A stretch of DNA of 64,000 bases from Sthenelais limicola (GCA_942159475.1 OW804094.1:23668366-23732365), one strand, 5' to 3'. Positions 21,373-33,216 are shown, counted from the first letter of the stretch. Numbers and translations are program-made. Notes: generated by a model not told the origin, from the sequence alone.

Positions 21373-22641
21373 TTGTTCCATGAATGTGTATGGATTCGTT
21401 TAGGCAAGGAGGTATGGTGTGGTATGGGGTGCGAGAGAAAAGTTGGAGCCAAATAACCATTACGGCAATGGCACAGGTCACATGTCATTGACCCCCTGCT
21501 TGTATCCCATTATATTTAGAATATGTACAGAAATACATAATATATATTCCCCTCGTTTTTTCGTTAAGTTGAATTGAATACTTGCAGCAGTTGTTTATGG
21601 GCAATTCTCATAAAACGTCAACAAGTCAAAGCTTCATATTTATTAAGTACATAGAAAAGTTATATAACCATACAACTCTAGGACAGTCAGACAGATGTGG
21701 CGGAATATCTAATGTTTTGAAGATCTCAAATAGTCAACATATGCAAATGATAAAATTGAATAACTATTAGGGTTCTCATCGCATTGCCATGATATTTGCT
21801 GAAGATGACCACATTTAATAGGTTTACATACGCACTATGAAAAATAGCTTAGATAATACTTCTTTTTTTTAAAACACTATCCTTTCCAATCAACAATTGA
21901 ACAATTCTCATATAAATTCAGATTACCCTGCATTTGAGGCCGAACGAAATTAAATTTCATCAGTTTTTGTCTAGATTCAGTGCCAATATATGCATGTAGC
22001 ATCAATTGAAACTGGAATAAGTCAGATAGGATGCTAATATTTTTCTGAATGTCTCATTATCATGGAATACAGAACTAGAAATTTTGTTGATGTTTCATGA
22101 GAATTATAGTGCCCATATGAAGGTAGATATAGGTTCTGTTTAAGTATTACGAGGCAAAATTATTAGGAAAATAATTGGAAAAATAGCACCGCCACCCCCT
22201 CCAGACCCCTGACCCTTCTATACCCCTCTTATGACGACATACTGGTTGGGTTTTGTTGTTGTTAATCCAGTTAATTATTTCTGTGTTGATGTTTTTGACC
22301 TCTATTCCAAACATGATGTCCTTAGAAAGGACCACTACATCCTAATCCTGTCTGAATATCCGTTATCCATTTGTTTGAGAGTTTAGGTACCCTATAGAAT
22401 TAATATTGTTACCCAAAGGTCACTAGTTTTCAGACATTCTACATACATCTGGAGACATTTTTCCGACCTCTTAATTGTTGTGTTTTAAAATGTTTGATGT
22501 ATGTAATAGTTCCGTGCAATGTCCTATATTGCAAGATCTGGAGTCTTGATTCAGTAGTTACTTTGTATGACATAGCAAAATTACAATGTTGTACAATGGG
22601 TACACGCAGAGCAGTACATACATGTACATCTCTACATGGAG

Positions 22642-23980
22642 TATATGACCGATTTTCACGACTGGTAGGCATTTGGGTTTTTGAGCCATAACAGGATAAA
22701 ATTCACGACGGAGCTAAATTTTATGATGCTGGCAGGGTGTACCTTGTCAGAATCTGTCATGGCAACCCTGGTTTGGGGGCTCTATGATCAGAAATGAGGA
22801 AGTTATGGGTAAAAAACTAGTGTTTTTTAAGAATTTTTTACTTCAAGCTGTAATGATAAAAAATAGTAATATTTTGTCCATTCGTTCCTTCTATGAATAT
22901 TGAGGTTAATTACTTGGCAATTGATTCTGGTCATTTTCATGGTTATAAATTTAATATTTCTCTCTTAGCTAGAGGGGAACCCTATGGGAAATGTGTGCGT
23001 CATCGTACCTCACGCATTTTTATGGGCCTATATTAATAATAAATATTAAGGTATTATATAAATCTAATACATTATGAAGTGGCGTTTTTCACCTATTTTG
23101 ATAATCATATGTTAGATTTGCAGTAATATTTAGGGGAAGTAGCTAAAAAATCATTCAAATGCCAGCTTGATGAGTGGGGAAGTTAAATGCATCACCGTAC
23201 GTCACACCTATTATCTATCCTCACAACTTAGAGGCTAAAGAATAGGAAAGTTATTCTAGATATTCATTATCAATAATCGTTAGGCTAAGTCGTAAGCATA
23301 GATAAAGATGGTTTTGGCTATTTCTCTGACCATGGGGCATGTATGATATAGTAAAACGTCATCGTACATCACGCATCATCGTACATCACTCTCATCTCTA
23401 AAGCTACTTATAACAGATAGTAACAGGTAATAACCAAATGTCCAAATGAGCACATTTAAAGGTATCAACCGATAGTCTTCATATAGGGACTGATATCATA
23501 TTTGATACCTTCTAATATATAGAAAAAATGAAAGGAAATACAATCTATTAGTTTAAGTGTCAAAAGTTGATATGTTTTTAAATTAAAAAACACTAGAGTT
23601 TAGGAGCTCTTTACATTATACATGTTTACCACAATATATCAAATGACTATCGAAATCTGAATAAATAGGCCTATTTTTGAAGGTAGAAAAAGAAAATCAT
23701 TAAAATAAACCTACCACATGGATGAAATGCTACTTTAATGATTTTAATATTGAGCGTGATGTACGATGGTGGCAATGTATGGCTAGATAGAGGAAGAAAA
23801 CTTTGCCAGGCCACTAAAGGTTAATTATTAAATATTAAGCTGCCGAATTTTAGAGAATTACAGCTGGGTATTATGGTAATATGTACAAGAAATATCAGCA
23901 ATATATAAAGAATTGTATTTTTGACGTTTTTCAACTGCATTTCGTGAAAATGACTACTTTTCATGAAAATCGGTCATATA
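22642..23980. mobile_element. Nested TIR element, 1.34 kb
   Basis: The ends TATATGACCGATTTTCACGA and, inverted, TTTCATGAAAATCGGTCATA pair over about 20 bp. Inside, the motif CATCGTACATCACG occurs about five times in near-exact form (23008, 23190, 23360, 23375, and inverted at 23753). No ORF of interest. Confidence 0.6.
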
Positions 23981-24365
23981 CCCATACCTTGGTAAATAAA
24001 CTCATGAATATTGGACAATGAGAAATTCTCATGTGTTCTTTCTGTCATGGAGTAATCTTGGTTTTAGTGAGCAAATTTGTCCGTATCCATATACAGATCA
24101 GTACACATGGAACTAGCCTTTACGCTATGTGACTGGGAGTAGTGGTAGGGTACAGGAGGTGGCTATTCCACCGGTGACGTCACCGCTCCGCTCTACCAGT
24201 GGCGGCTGGAGAGAGGAGTGAGTCCCAGATCAGGGGTATTAATGGGGCTGTAACTTGAAAACCGCTGGACATAGAAACTTAATATTTTGGATTTGGTATC
24301 ATTGTTAGGCTAGCTATCATACAAAGGGGACAAAAGGACATATTTTTTCTCATGTCAGTGGGTCT

Positions 24366-25234
24366 TTAAATGATCCAATGTTTTCGGAAGTAGGTCTTCT
24401 AAATTGATGATTACTGTTAGTATATAGAGCACACAAACCACTGTCAAGATATGCAGGCATCTTAGCAACCTCATTGCTAGCGATTGTGTAAATGTCGAAA
24501 TTAGGTTTCTGGCCGGCGTAGCGAAAGCTGGATATCGGCCAATGGAATATTATACTGGTTGGTTCGAACATGGGTGTGCCTGTGTGTGTGTGAGGGGGGG
24601 GAGAGGGAGGGGGGAAGGGCGGCAATAACAACGCTCACCCAAGTTATATAAGTTTTAGAATAGGTTTCTCTCTATTCTCTGGATTTCTCTGTCGTCCTTA
24701 CATTACTTGTTATAGCACATAGCAAGCTAAACTGGCATTTACTCTAGCATTTTTTTATTTTTTTTTAATTCGATTTTATTCGGGTATGAGCCAACATACA
24801 TCATTGTTAAACAAGTTAAGTCGTAAAAAGCCGCTCCTCAGCTCACCATTCCGGTGGTATTCTTCCGAGCCCTGCGCCGGCGAAAAGGTTTGATTAGCTA
24901 TAATGCGGTAAATATGTATCGTTTTATATAAGGAAATGGGACACAATGTCCAAAGAATACAAACAATTTATAAATGTTAATCGTTGTTACGTTATACCAA
25001 AGCACACAGTCAGATAGTTGTATTAAATACACTAGTCTCTATCAGTCAAAAATGTTATCTAATTAACCACACAGAATTTACAAGGCATCACAAAAACACA
25101 AATTAAATACAAGTATAGTACAGTATAGCATCTGTTAACGAACCTCTTAAAGCTTGTTTAATCATGATGAAAGCGATTTTTCTTTAATTAAACACAAACG
25201 TTTCAAATTATAATCTATGATAGTTTTATCATAT
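24366..25234. other. No recognisable gene; low-complexity patches
   Basis: About 870 bp. There is a GT run followed by a G/A-rich tract at 24570-24620. Nothing else stands out. Confidence 0.4.
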
Positions 25235-25406
25235 GAGTCACATCGTCAGAAAATGCACGATTGGCAGCTCTACACATTTAGGATTCTGCTAAATTATTTA
25301 GTATTGCATTGATTTAAGGTATCTGTTTTGTTATATTAAACTGTATTTTGAAGCTCATTTCTGTCTTAAATGTGAGTTATTTGAGGGGACTGGTGAAGGC
25401 GAACAC
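25235..25406 (+). repeat. Family A fragment (variant A2)
   Basis: The left TIR is degraded. The interior has the GATTTAAGGTATCTGTTTTG variant. The right TIR is replaced by unrelated sequence near 25406. Confidence 0.65.
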
Positions 25407-25615
25407 CGATCGATTGAGTCAATTTTCGCCGCTTTTACTAATCAAGTCGCCGAACCTTATACATGCGAAAATTTAATCAATTAGAGCAAAAATAAGTGAC
25501 CCATATTATATATCTTGACCGCCGCGTGACCCATATATCTTGACCGCCGCGATCATTCTATGTTTAGCCAACAAAGTCCTTTTTAGGACGCCACCTAAAT
25601 AGCCTATGTATATAT

Positions 25616-25807
25616 GGATCTTCAGAAAATGTACAATTTGTCTTCTGCAATCCTTTCAAATAACACAAATTATACATAAAGACAATAATGATGTTCAAAA
25701 TTCATATATATATACCTAGTTTTGACCATTTTTCAGTCTTAATTTAGCATGACTTACTAAATATGTAGATCTGCCAATTGTATAATTATTTTCTAAAAAT
25801 CTTAACC
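25616..25807 (-). repeat. Family A TIR element (variant A3), degraded
   Basis: Both TIRs are recognisable but mutated (GGATCTTCAGAAAATG and CTAAAAATCTTAACC). Confidence 0.7.
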
Positions 25808-25996
25808 ATATGTGATGTGTCAAATAATACATGCTGGATAAAGCGTTTTTTTTTCAATTGATTGTTTAAATATATGTATTGGCGTTTTAGTAAATAAAAA
25901 AAAAATAAAAAAAAAAAACATCTGCCCATTGTAGGACTTTCCGTTACAAGGTCCTTCAGCTTTAAGAGTGCTGCAAAAGCATTAATTTTGGTAAAC

Positions 25997-26231
25997 GTGT
26001 CAGATTTTCAGAAAATGTACAATCGGCAGCTGTACACATTTAGTAAATTCTGCAAAATTCTGCTACAATTTGGTCAATACTAGGTAAATTCGAGTATATT
26101 TGGCATTGCATTGGTCCTAGCAATCAGTTTGGTTAGGTTGAACTGTATTTTGAACTTTATTTTCGTCTGAAATGTGGGTTATTTGAGAGAATTGGTGAAG
26201 GTGAATTGTACATTTTCTGAGAATCTGACCC
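25997..26231 (+). repeat. Family A TIR element, full length
   Basis: Both TIRs are present, flanked by AAAC on both sides. Confidence 0.88.
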
Positions 26232-26559
26232 AAACATAGAACGATTAAGCATTTATGACATGTTCCTGGCACAGGGCACGGCCTGTATATTTCTCCATCT
26301 GTAATGAATACCTGGAAACAAAAAAACACTCTTCCATTTCCCCTGCTGTGTCGGCCCTGCTGACAAATGAAATATTCATAAGTATTTTATGGTGCCTTTG
26401 TGGAGAGGTTTTCCTTTGTGAATAAGGGGTTTGCATAGCCGCAATTTTGAATCCTGATTCACATGGCATTATCGGACTAATGGTACAGTAAAAAATCTAT
26501 AGAAAACATGCCATGTTCAGCATGGGATATTTATCAGTGCTCTAATGTCAATATCCATG

Positions 26560-26938
26560 TATAATAAACCACAGATTCATGGGCACGAGTCGCGAATATC
26601 GCGAAAGGAAGCAACAACCGAGGATAAATTTGTTTGACCAGGTTTTATTGACCCCAAAACACAGTTACAAGCGTAAAGTGCAAGAGTTTAATTTAAACAA
26701 CAGAAGTAACTCGTTCCTCAGTGCAGCCCATGGCCATTGTGTTAAGCAACTGCGAGATCCCATGACGTTGGAGGTGTACCCTTTCCCAACTGCCCATGGA
26801 AGGGTGTCTTCAATGATGACATCACAATGATAGCGCCTCGCCGCCTGGTGGGACTGGCCGGAGACTGCTGTTCATGCCCAGCTCTGGTAGAGATAGCACG
26901 GCAGCCTCACCATGCTGTTGGTGGGCGGACCCACTACA
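26560..26938 (-). mobile_element. Solo LTR, family L, second copy
   Basis: In reverse orientation it matches the solo LTR at 14057, including TGTAGT-GGTCCGCC at the 5' end, ACTTCTGTTGTTTAAATTAA, the AATAAA region and TCGTGCCCATGAATCTG near the 3' end. The duplication CATG lies on both sides (26556-26559 and 26939-26942). The 3' terminus reads TATTATA where the other copy has CACTACA, three C-to-T changes. Open frames over this stretch are not coding. Confidence 0.75.
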
Positions 26939-26948
26939 CATGTGTTAT

Positions 26949-27180
26949 GGGTCAGATTTACAGAAAATGTACAATTGGCAGCTGTACACATTTAGTAAAT
27001 TCTGCTAAATTAAGCTGAAATTCGGTCAATACTAAGTTTCGATTATATTCGAAATTGCATTGATTCTAGCAATCTGTCTGGTTAGGTTGAACTGTATTTT
27101 GAACATTATTCTCGTCTGAAATTTGGGTTATTTGAGAAGATTGGCGAAGTTGAATTATACATTTTCTGAAAATCTGACCC
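26949..27180 (+). repeat. Family A TIR element, full length, with empty-site support
   Basis: TTAT on both sides. The related family F copy at 57139-57464 has TGTTTTACATG at this point with no insertion, matching TGTTAT-ACATG here once the element and one TTAT are left out. Confidence 0.92.
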
Positions 27181-27389
27181 TTATACATGTTCCCATGACA
27201 CAATTCTCCATCTTTCCCATCATGCATTTGGTTTTCATTGATCATTTTTAAAAGCTATGATATTGGTGAAATATTGGTTGCAATTTTTTCGATGAAACCT
27301 TTGCCAAATATTTGTATGTCAGATTTCATCCGAATCCCTCCCAGGATGCACTGTGGCAGACATGTGCAGTGGCACATGCAAGTCCCCTA

Positions 27390-27527
27390 GAGATGTTTTA
27401 GTAGGTGATGCAGAACTGTACTTAACCCTGTCCATGGACCCGCCCTGTGGGTTCACATGCCTGGGGTCTGTTGCATAACAAGTCCTTACTTTCAATTTTC
27501 CCTTCCTTATCTACCTTTTCTATATAT
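27390..27527. other. No recognisable feature
   Basis: A short spacer between the family F and family B elements. Confidence 0.4.
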
Positions 27528-27935
27528 GTGATGTGTTTCAGGAAATGAGTCATAAGTCGCAAAAAATAGATTTTGAGATACCATTATATTTGAATAGAGG
27601 AGATCAAGCTGATTCCAATGATAGTAAACAGTCTAATAATCTAATAAGTATTTCTAGATTTTAAGTTTGATATTTTCGTTTTTGAAAAAAAAAGTTTCCA
27701 ATATTTCTGAGGGTCAATAAACAGTAAAGTAACTAAATGTAGTCCATATGAGGACCTTTACAACGAAAGGATATATTACATAGATTGTCCTGAAATTTAA
27801 TAAATCGATTGACGTAACCATGAGTTATCAACCCTTAAAAAATGAGAACATTCCAATAATGTGATTATTACAATGTGATCACTTTAAAAAATATCAATTT
27901 TGCGACTTATGACTCATTTTCCTGAAACACATCAC
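27528..27935 (-). repeat. Family B TIR element, full length
   Basis: Both TIRs are near-perfect, with ATAT flanks. Confidence 0.92.
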
Positions 27936-28065
27936 ATATGAATGCACTTTATGTACATCTTGTATTGTGAGGTGACCAGAATCAGGCCCCTCAAGCTAGA
28001 CGTTCTTAGAATCAAGGTCTAGACAGTCATGTGCTAGTAATTGAGTATCACCCATTGTTATATAT

Positions 28066-28300
28066 GGGTCAGACTTTCAGAAAATGTACAATTAGCAGCT
28101 CCACACATTTGGCAAATTCTGCTTAATTAGTCTGACAAATGATAAATACCGGGTATATCTGAGTACATTTGGTATCGCACTGATTTAAAGTATCAGTTCT
28201 GTTATGTTAAACTGCATTTAGAAGCTCATGTTTGTCTTAAATGTGGATTATTTGAGAGGACTGGTGAAGGCGAATTGTACATCTTCTGAAAATCTGACCC
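28066..28300 (+). repeat. Family A TIR element (variant A2)
   Basis: Both TIRs are present. The interior has the GATTTAAAGTATCAGTTCTG variant. Flanks ATAT and TCAT do not match well. Confidence 0.85.
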
Positions 28301-29514
28301 TCATGCAAATATTTTTTTTATGCCAGTCTCATAATTATGTTAGTAATAAACTCTTAAACACAACTTTATTGCATCGCTCATCTGTTTATCGATTCCCCAA
28401 CAAACCCCATCACCGGCTCCCATAGAGTGATATTGACGTGTCGTACAGTGCCAGAAGTGCCCTCTGAACAACACCACACCCAGTGTCACACCGAACAACT
28501 CTCCTGTCATTATATAATAGTATAACTTTAGAAGCAATAGTATAGTTTAATAGTTAAGTACAAGGAGACTTAACAATGTGAAATGAATAAAAGTTGAATA
28601 ATATTAACTACTGGGTGTGGGTCAGAATTTTAATTGTAAAACTAATTCTCCCTATCCTTAATAGCGCGAAAATACATTATCCGACCGTCACGCCACCTAG
28701 CTTTTCTAGCTTTGCTAAGGCGGGAGCTTCCGGTTATGGCTCCCGCAAGCTAAGAAACAGAGTAGGCCTAAACATGGTTACACATGTACAGTCATTGCTC
28801 GGGCTCTACTCTTTCAAATACGTAAAATCATATACCTATGGATAGCTGAGAATATGCTCTTTTCATATTTATTAATCCTGTGACAATCTTTACATTTTTT
28901 GCTGGTGTTATCACCGTTTTTGCGGGTGGCGGCGGCTGCGAACACAGGCGGCGGAAGCTTCCGTCTTAGCCTACTGGGAGATATTCCAGCCTACAGCGCC
29001 ACTGGTGTTACATTCGCATGCTATCTGGCTATCTGGGTTCAGCAGAATTGTAGGTTAAATTATAGAGTCTGGGAATATAAGGAAAAGAGGGGTTCTTTGT
29101 CTCACATGTTCTCGGAATTTGTCGTTTTACAAACCATCTTATTCATCTGTAGACTTCTGCCCACCCTTTCCGGAGGATTATATGTGGTTTGTCAAGGTAT
29201 CTGGGGAAAAATGCGATTTTAAAGCCTTTTTTAAATTGCGATCTCTACACTCTATTTATAGCCTGGGAAAGCCCCTGTGAGATACTACGTCATTTCCCAC
29301 AACCTACGTCGAGGGGGACCTAACTACATGCAGAGGGGTGGGAGAGTGAAGAAGAGGGTGTAGGAATAGGAAAGGGGGAGGGGAGGGAAAGAAGACGGGG
29401 GAAGGGAAAGAGAGAAAGGGAGAGAGGGGAGGGACAGGGGAAAACAACCATCAGCAATAGCAGAGAAAGACACATCATTGAAATTGTTCACCAATTAGCT
29501 AAAAATCAAGATAT
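28301..29514. other. No recognised gene; purine-rich tract and hairpin
   Basis: About 1.2 kb. An unidentified open frame on the plus strand at 28899-29222 (107 codons) shows no domain. 28690-28755 contains GCGGGAGC and GCTCCCGC around a 10-bp loop, giving an imperfect hairpin. 29325-29450 is an almost pure G/A tract, capable of unusual structure. Confidence 0.35.
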
Positions 29515-29932
29515 GTGATCCCTTTTAAGAAAATGAGTCATAAGTCGCAAAATATGGATTTTGAGATATCACCATATTTTAAAAGAGGAAATCAAGGTGA
29601 TTCCAATGAGAGTAAACACTAGCACACCTAATAATTATTTCTATATTTTAAGTTTGATATTTTTATTTTTGAAAAAAAAAGTTTGCGAGGTTTCTGGATG
29701 GGTAATTACCAGTAAAGTAACTGAATATACTCCACACAAAGGCCTCTAAAATGCAAGGATATATTTAATACAAACTCCCGAGATTTCGTAAATGGATTTA
29801 TATGCCTGTACGTGCTGGACCCTCTAAAAATCAGAACATTTTCAATAAAGCAATCTTGTAAAAAACAGACTTTGAGAAACATGAATTTTGCGACTTGTGA
29901 CTCATTTTCCTGAAACACATCAAGATATGCTT
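29515..29932 (-). repeat. Family B TIR element
   Basis: The interior and right TIR are typical; the left TIR is partly changed (GTGATCCCTTTTAAG). AAGATAT is repeated at both edges. Confidence 0.85.
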
Positions 29933-30077
29933 ACCTCACACCTGAAGAAGGCCGTCCATAGCCCGAAAGCTTGTGTTATTAATAAAATCAAAATCAACAA
30001 CTTTTAATAATATCTACATCGATTCATCATTTCCACCCCGGCCCTAACCGATATACAGCGATATTCTCCCCGAAAAT
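29933..30077. other. Possible 3' remnant of a retroelement
   Basis: CTGAAGAAGGCC, then AGCCCGAAAGCTTGTGTTA and AATAAAATC, resembles the short 3' segment common to Penelope-like and similar retroelements. This is recognition by pattern only, with no coding sequence attached. Confidence 0.25.
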
Positions 30078-30223
30078 ATAACTTAAAATCTAGAAATACT
30101 CATAAGATTATTAGACTGTTTGTTATCATTAGAATCGGCTTGTTCTCATCTGTTCAAATATAATGGTACCTCAGAATCTATTTTTTGCGACTTATGACTC
30201 ATTTTCCTGAAACACATCACATA
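30078..30223 (+). repeat. Family B right half
   Basis: Right TIR with about 100 bp of interior (AATCTAGAAATACTCATAAG). The left half is absent. Confidence 0.8.
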
Positions 30224-30249
30224 TAACACTGAGTTGTTACTTCATGTAC

Positions 30250-30594
30250 ACTGTGGTTGACATGTGTGTTAGGCAGTTGACTAGATGGCCGAAAGCCGTC
30301 GTTGATTCCGGGTGTGGTTGAAGATAAAGATATTAAAGAGAGAGTGCTGGCGAGGTCCAAAAGTTCCTGTCGTTGTCATTGTTCTTGATCTTGATTATAT
30401 TAAGCTACCATAGTCGCTTAAGGTTGTCGATCGGACATTACACATAGTTAGTTTAGTCAAAGGTAGATCTGTAACCAAGAAAAATATAACAAGAAAGGCA
30501 TGATCTGGAAGACCTCTTTTCAGAAGATCGAAATCTGTTTGTCGAAAATTTTTATGGCAAATAAAGAATTATCTTATCTTATCTTAATGATACA
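30250..30594 (+). mobile_element. LINE 3' UTR fragment
   Basis: Non-coding sequence ending in AATAAAGAATTATCTTATC with a TTATC-type short tandem tail, as left by 5'-truncated non-LTR elements. No RT coding part remains. Confidence 0.45.
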
Positions 30595-30816
30595 GAACAC
30601 AATACATGCTGTGCTAACCCAAGGCATATTGGCCTGATATATGACAAAAATGAAATGTCTTATTTTGACATGTTAAGGTAAGTTCATGCCAATGCCAATG
30701 TATCAGGCTTTAACTACACAAGTCACATTTTGTTTATTATTTACCATACGCGTTAACCTAGAGTACAGACCCCTACCTTAATTTGACCACCAGTCAATGG
30801 TAGCATAGTGTATCTG

Positions 30817-31050
30817 GGGTCAGATTTTCAGAAAATGTACAATTCACCTTCACCGATACTCTCAAATAGCCCACATTTAAGACAGAAATCATTTTCAAAA
30901 TGCAGTTTAACACAACAGAACTGATACTTTAGATCAATGCGATACCAAATATACTCAGATATACCCGGTATTCTTCATTTTCAGCCTAATTTAGCAGAAT
31001 TCCCTAAATGTGTACAGCTGCCAATTGTACAATTTCTTAAAATCTGAATC
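30817..31050 (-). repeat. Family A TIR element (variant A2)
   Basis: The left TIR is intact and the right TIR mutated (AAATCTGAATCC). Confidence 0.8.
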
Positions 31051-31117
31051 CTTGGTAGCACAGTGTATGGCAGTTGAGTCCAGGGTGGGAACCAGTAATG
31101 GTAAAAAAGCATAAAAG

Positions 31118-31168
31118 GTAAAATCTATTTTTTGCAACTTATGACTCATTTTCCTGTAACTCATCACA
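31118..31168 (+). repeat. Family B right-end fragment
   Basis: The terminal 50 bp only, ending CTGTAACTCATCAC. The sequence around it (ACCAGTCAATGGTAGCA, GGCAGTTGAGTCCAGGGTGG) is locally duplicated at 30787, 31060 and 31180-31240. Confidence 0.7.
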
Positions 31169-31511
31169 ATTTACCACCGGTCAATGGTAGCACAGTGTAT
31201 TGGTATCACAGTGTAGGGCAGTTGAGTCCAGGGTGGGAGCAGTAATGCTAAAAAACAGTGAATAACCGGTGGAGATATTGACCGGTGTCACTCTCACAAT
31301 ACTCAAGTCACTTGTCATTGAGGCTCAACACTGCGCATGCGCCTTACAACTTCCCTTCCAGTCAGCAGTTTTTTTGACACCTCTCAGTTTAAACCGGCTA
31401 ATAAGGTCTGCTATTGGCGGAGAGCTTGACGAGGGCTGTGAGAATAGACCTTACCTGGCTATACCAAGCTACAGTGCTTCCACAACTAACCTGAGCCTGT
31501 TTTTTTTCAAT

Positions 31512-31571
31512 ATGAATGAGTCAGAAATTGCTAAATTGATATATCAATTTAGCAATTTCTGACTCATTCAT
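31512..31571. repeat. Perfect 60-bp palindrome
   Basis: Two 29-bp arms (beginning ATGAATGAGTCAGAAATTGC) are separated by AT and are exact complements. The arm resembles the family B TIR (AATGAGTCA...AAATTGATAT), suggesting two ends joined without interior. Confidence 0.9.
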
Positions 31572-32072
31572 CATATATCTCTTTGTGGGATTGTTTTAAT
31601 GTTTGGGGTGCTTAATGTTGTTTGGAGCAATTTTCTTTTTTTTATTTAGAATTTATATAAAGCGTTTCCTCAGACAAGTGACATCAAGCAATATTAGCGT
31701 ACATTGTTGTAAACAAATAACAGGTAGTTGTAGTTAGGGGAATTGGCATAATTTTTTTTAACATAATCTTTAATCAGGGAATATAAGCTGGCATATGCCA
31801 TAGCTGTTAATGTATAGGGATCGGGAAATGGGAAATGGGTTCAGGGTATATCAAAAAGTTATGATCCAACCATGGTCTTCCACCCACTGCTGTGGCTACG
31901 GCTATACTTAGGTTTAACAAATAACTGGAAGTGGGTAAAGCTAGTCTACAATTCTAATTAACAATACAATTTATAGGGTATAAGTGGTGTGGGTGTGGCT
32001 TGTACATGTATTTAGATATTATTGCATAATATTATTGAGTTATGTAGAAAAAGAAATGTTATAATTATGGAC
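31572..32072. other. No recognisable feature
   Basis: About 500 bp, AT-rich. Nothing was identified. Confidence 0.4.
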
Positions 32073-32220
32073 TGATGTGTTAAAGGAAAATGAGTCACAA
32101 GATGGATTTCGAGATACCATCATATTTGAAAGGATGGGATCAAACGGTTTCTTCTAATGATGGTAAACACTAGGAGGACAGCTAATAAGTATTTCTATCA
32201 TTTACGTTTGATAAAATATA
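32073..32220 (-). repeat. Family B left half
   Basis: A degraded left TIR (GATGTGTTAAAGGAAAATG) and interior up to TTTCTATCATTTACGTTTGA, then broken. Confidence 0.7.
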
Positions 32221-32312
32221 TGCGAGCTAAATATAGCCAAAGCAGGACATTCACATTCTACATCCTATTGCCAGTTTTATTTTATATTTTATTTAGTTCA
32301 GTCTTCTGTTAT

Positions 32313-32548
32313 GGGTCAGATTTTAAAAAAATGTACAATTGGCAGCTCTACATATTTGGGAAATCAGGCTAAATTTGGCTGGAAAATGATTTAATACCGG
32401 GCATATCCGAGTATATTTGGGATCGCATTGATTTAAAGTATCAGTTCTGTTATGTTAAACTGAATTTGGAAGCTCATTTTTGTTTGAAATGTGAGTTATT
32501 TGCGAGGATTGGTGAAGGCCAATTGCACATTTTCAGAAAATCTGACCC
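32313..32548 (+). repeat. Family A TIR element (variant A2)
   Basis: Both TIRs are present. Flanks TTAT and TTAA differ at one base. Confidence 0.88.
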
Positions 32549-32576
32549 TTAAGCTCTTCTGCTGCCAGACCTAGAT

Positions 32577-32815
32577 GGGTCAGATTTTCAGAAAATGTAC
32601 AATTGGCAGCTGTAAACATTTACTAAATTCTGCTAAATTAAGCTGCAATTTAGTCAATACTAGATAGATTCAAGTATACTCGGTATTGCATGTATGTATA
32701 CTAGCAATCTGTTTAGTTAGGTTGAACTGTATTTTGAACTTCATTTTCGTCTGAAATTATGGTCATTTGAGAAGATTGGCGAAGTTGAATTGTTCATTTT
32801 CTGAAAATCTGACCC
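32577..32815 (+). repeat. Family A TIR element
   Basis: Both TIRs are present, with AGAT on both sides. It lies 28 bp from the preceding copy in the same orientation. Confidence 0.92.
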
Positions 32816-32977
32816 AGATGTCTGTGAGTTGCTCAATACCAGCTGGAGTGGCTCGCAGCAGTTTGTGCTGAGTCATTCTGGTATCAAGTGCGCCATTAAG
32901 GTCCGCCATAGCGCAATCAACATTCTATTATGGCCTGTGCTAAGACCTACAGTCTGTCCATTGCAGCAACACTATAT

Positions 32978-33211
32978 GGGTCAGATTTTCAGAAAATGTA
33001 CAATTCACCTTCACCATCCCTCTCAAATTACCCGATTTTCCGACGAAAATAAAGTTCAAAATTCAGTTTAACATAACCAAACCGATTGCTTGAACCAAGG
33101 CAATACAAAATATACTCAGATTTACCTATAATTGACCATTTTTCAGTCTAATTTAGCAGAACGTACTAAATGTGTAGAGCTGCCAATTGTACATTTTCTG
33201 AAAATCTGACC
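32978..33211 (-). repeat. Family A TIR element, first of a four-element chain
   Basis: Both TIRs are present; the right ends CTGACC. Five bases (TACAT) separate it from the next copy. Confidence 0.9.
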
Positions 33212-33216
33212 TACAT

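Larger units (their letters stand above)
20986..24365. mobile_element. TTAA-flanked TIR element, 3.4 kb (piggyBac/Kolobok-like target)
   Basis: The ends AGACCCACTGACACG and CATGTCAGTGGGTCT are inverted repeats, each bordered by TTAA (20982-20985 and 24366-24369). Both arms carry the palindrome CCGGTGACGTCACCG (about 21155 and 24170) in a GC-rich subterminal block. No transposase ORF was recognised in the 3.4 kb. It contains a second TIR element and a family B fragment. Confidence 0.75.
26420..27389 (-). repeat. Family F TIR element split by two insertions
   Basis: The left segment (26420-26559) and right segment (27181-27389) together align to family F in reverse orientation. Between them lie a solo LTR (26560-26938) and a family A element (26949-27180). 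The left end GAATAAGGGGTTTGCAT shows the family's TIR most clearly. Confidence 0.7.

Noticed and set aside
24555..24570. GGTTCGAAC as a tRNA T-loop
   Set aside because: No acceptor stem, D-arm or anticodon arm can be built around it.
26579..26830. 83-codon frame
   Set aside because: It lies within the second solo LTR in antisense; no domain.
28899..29222. 107-codon open frame as a membrane protein gene
   Set aside because: It has hydrophobic stretches, but no recognisable family, no splice context and no repeat of the frame elsewhere.
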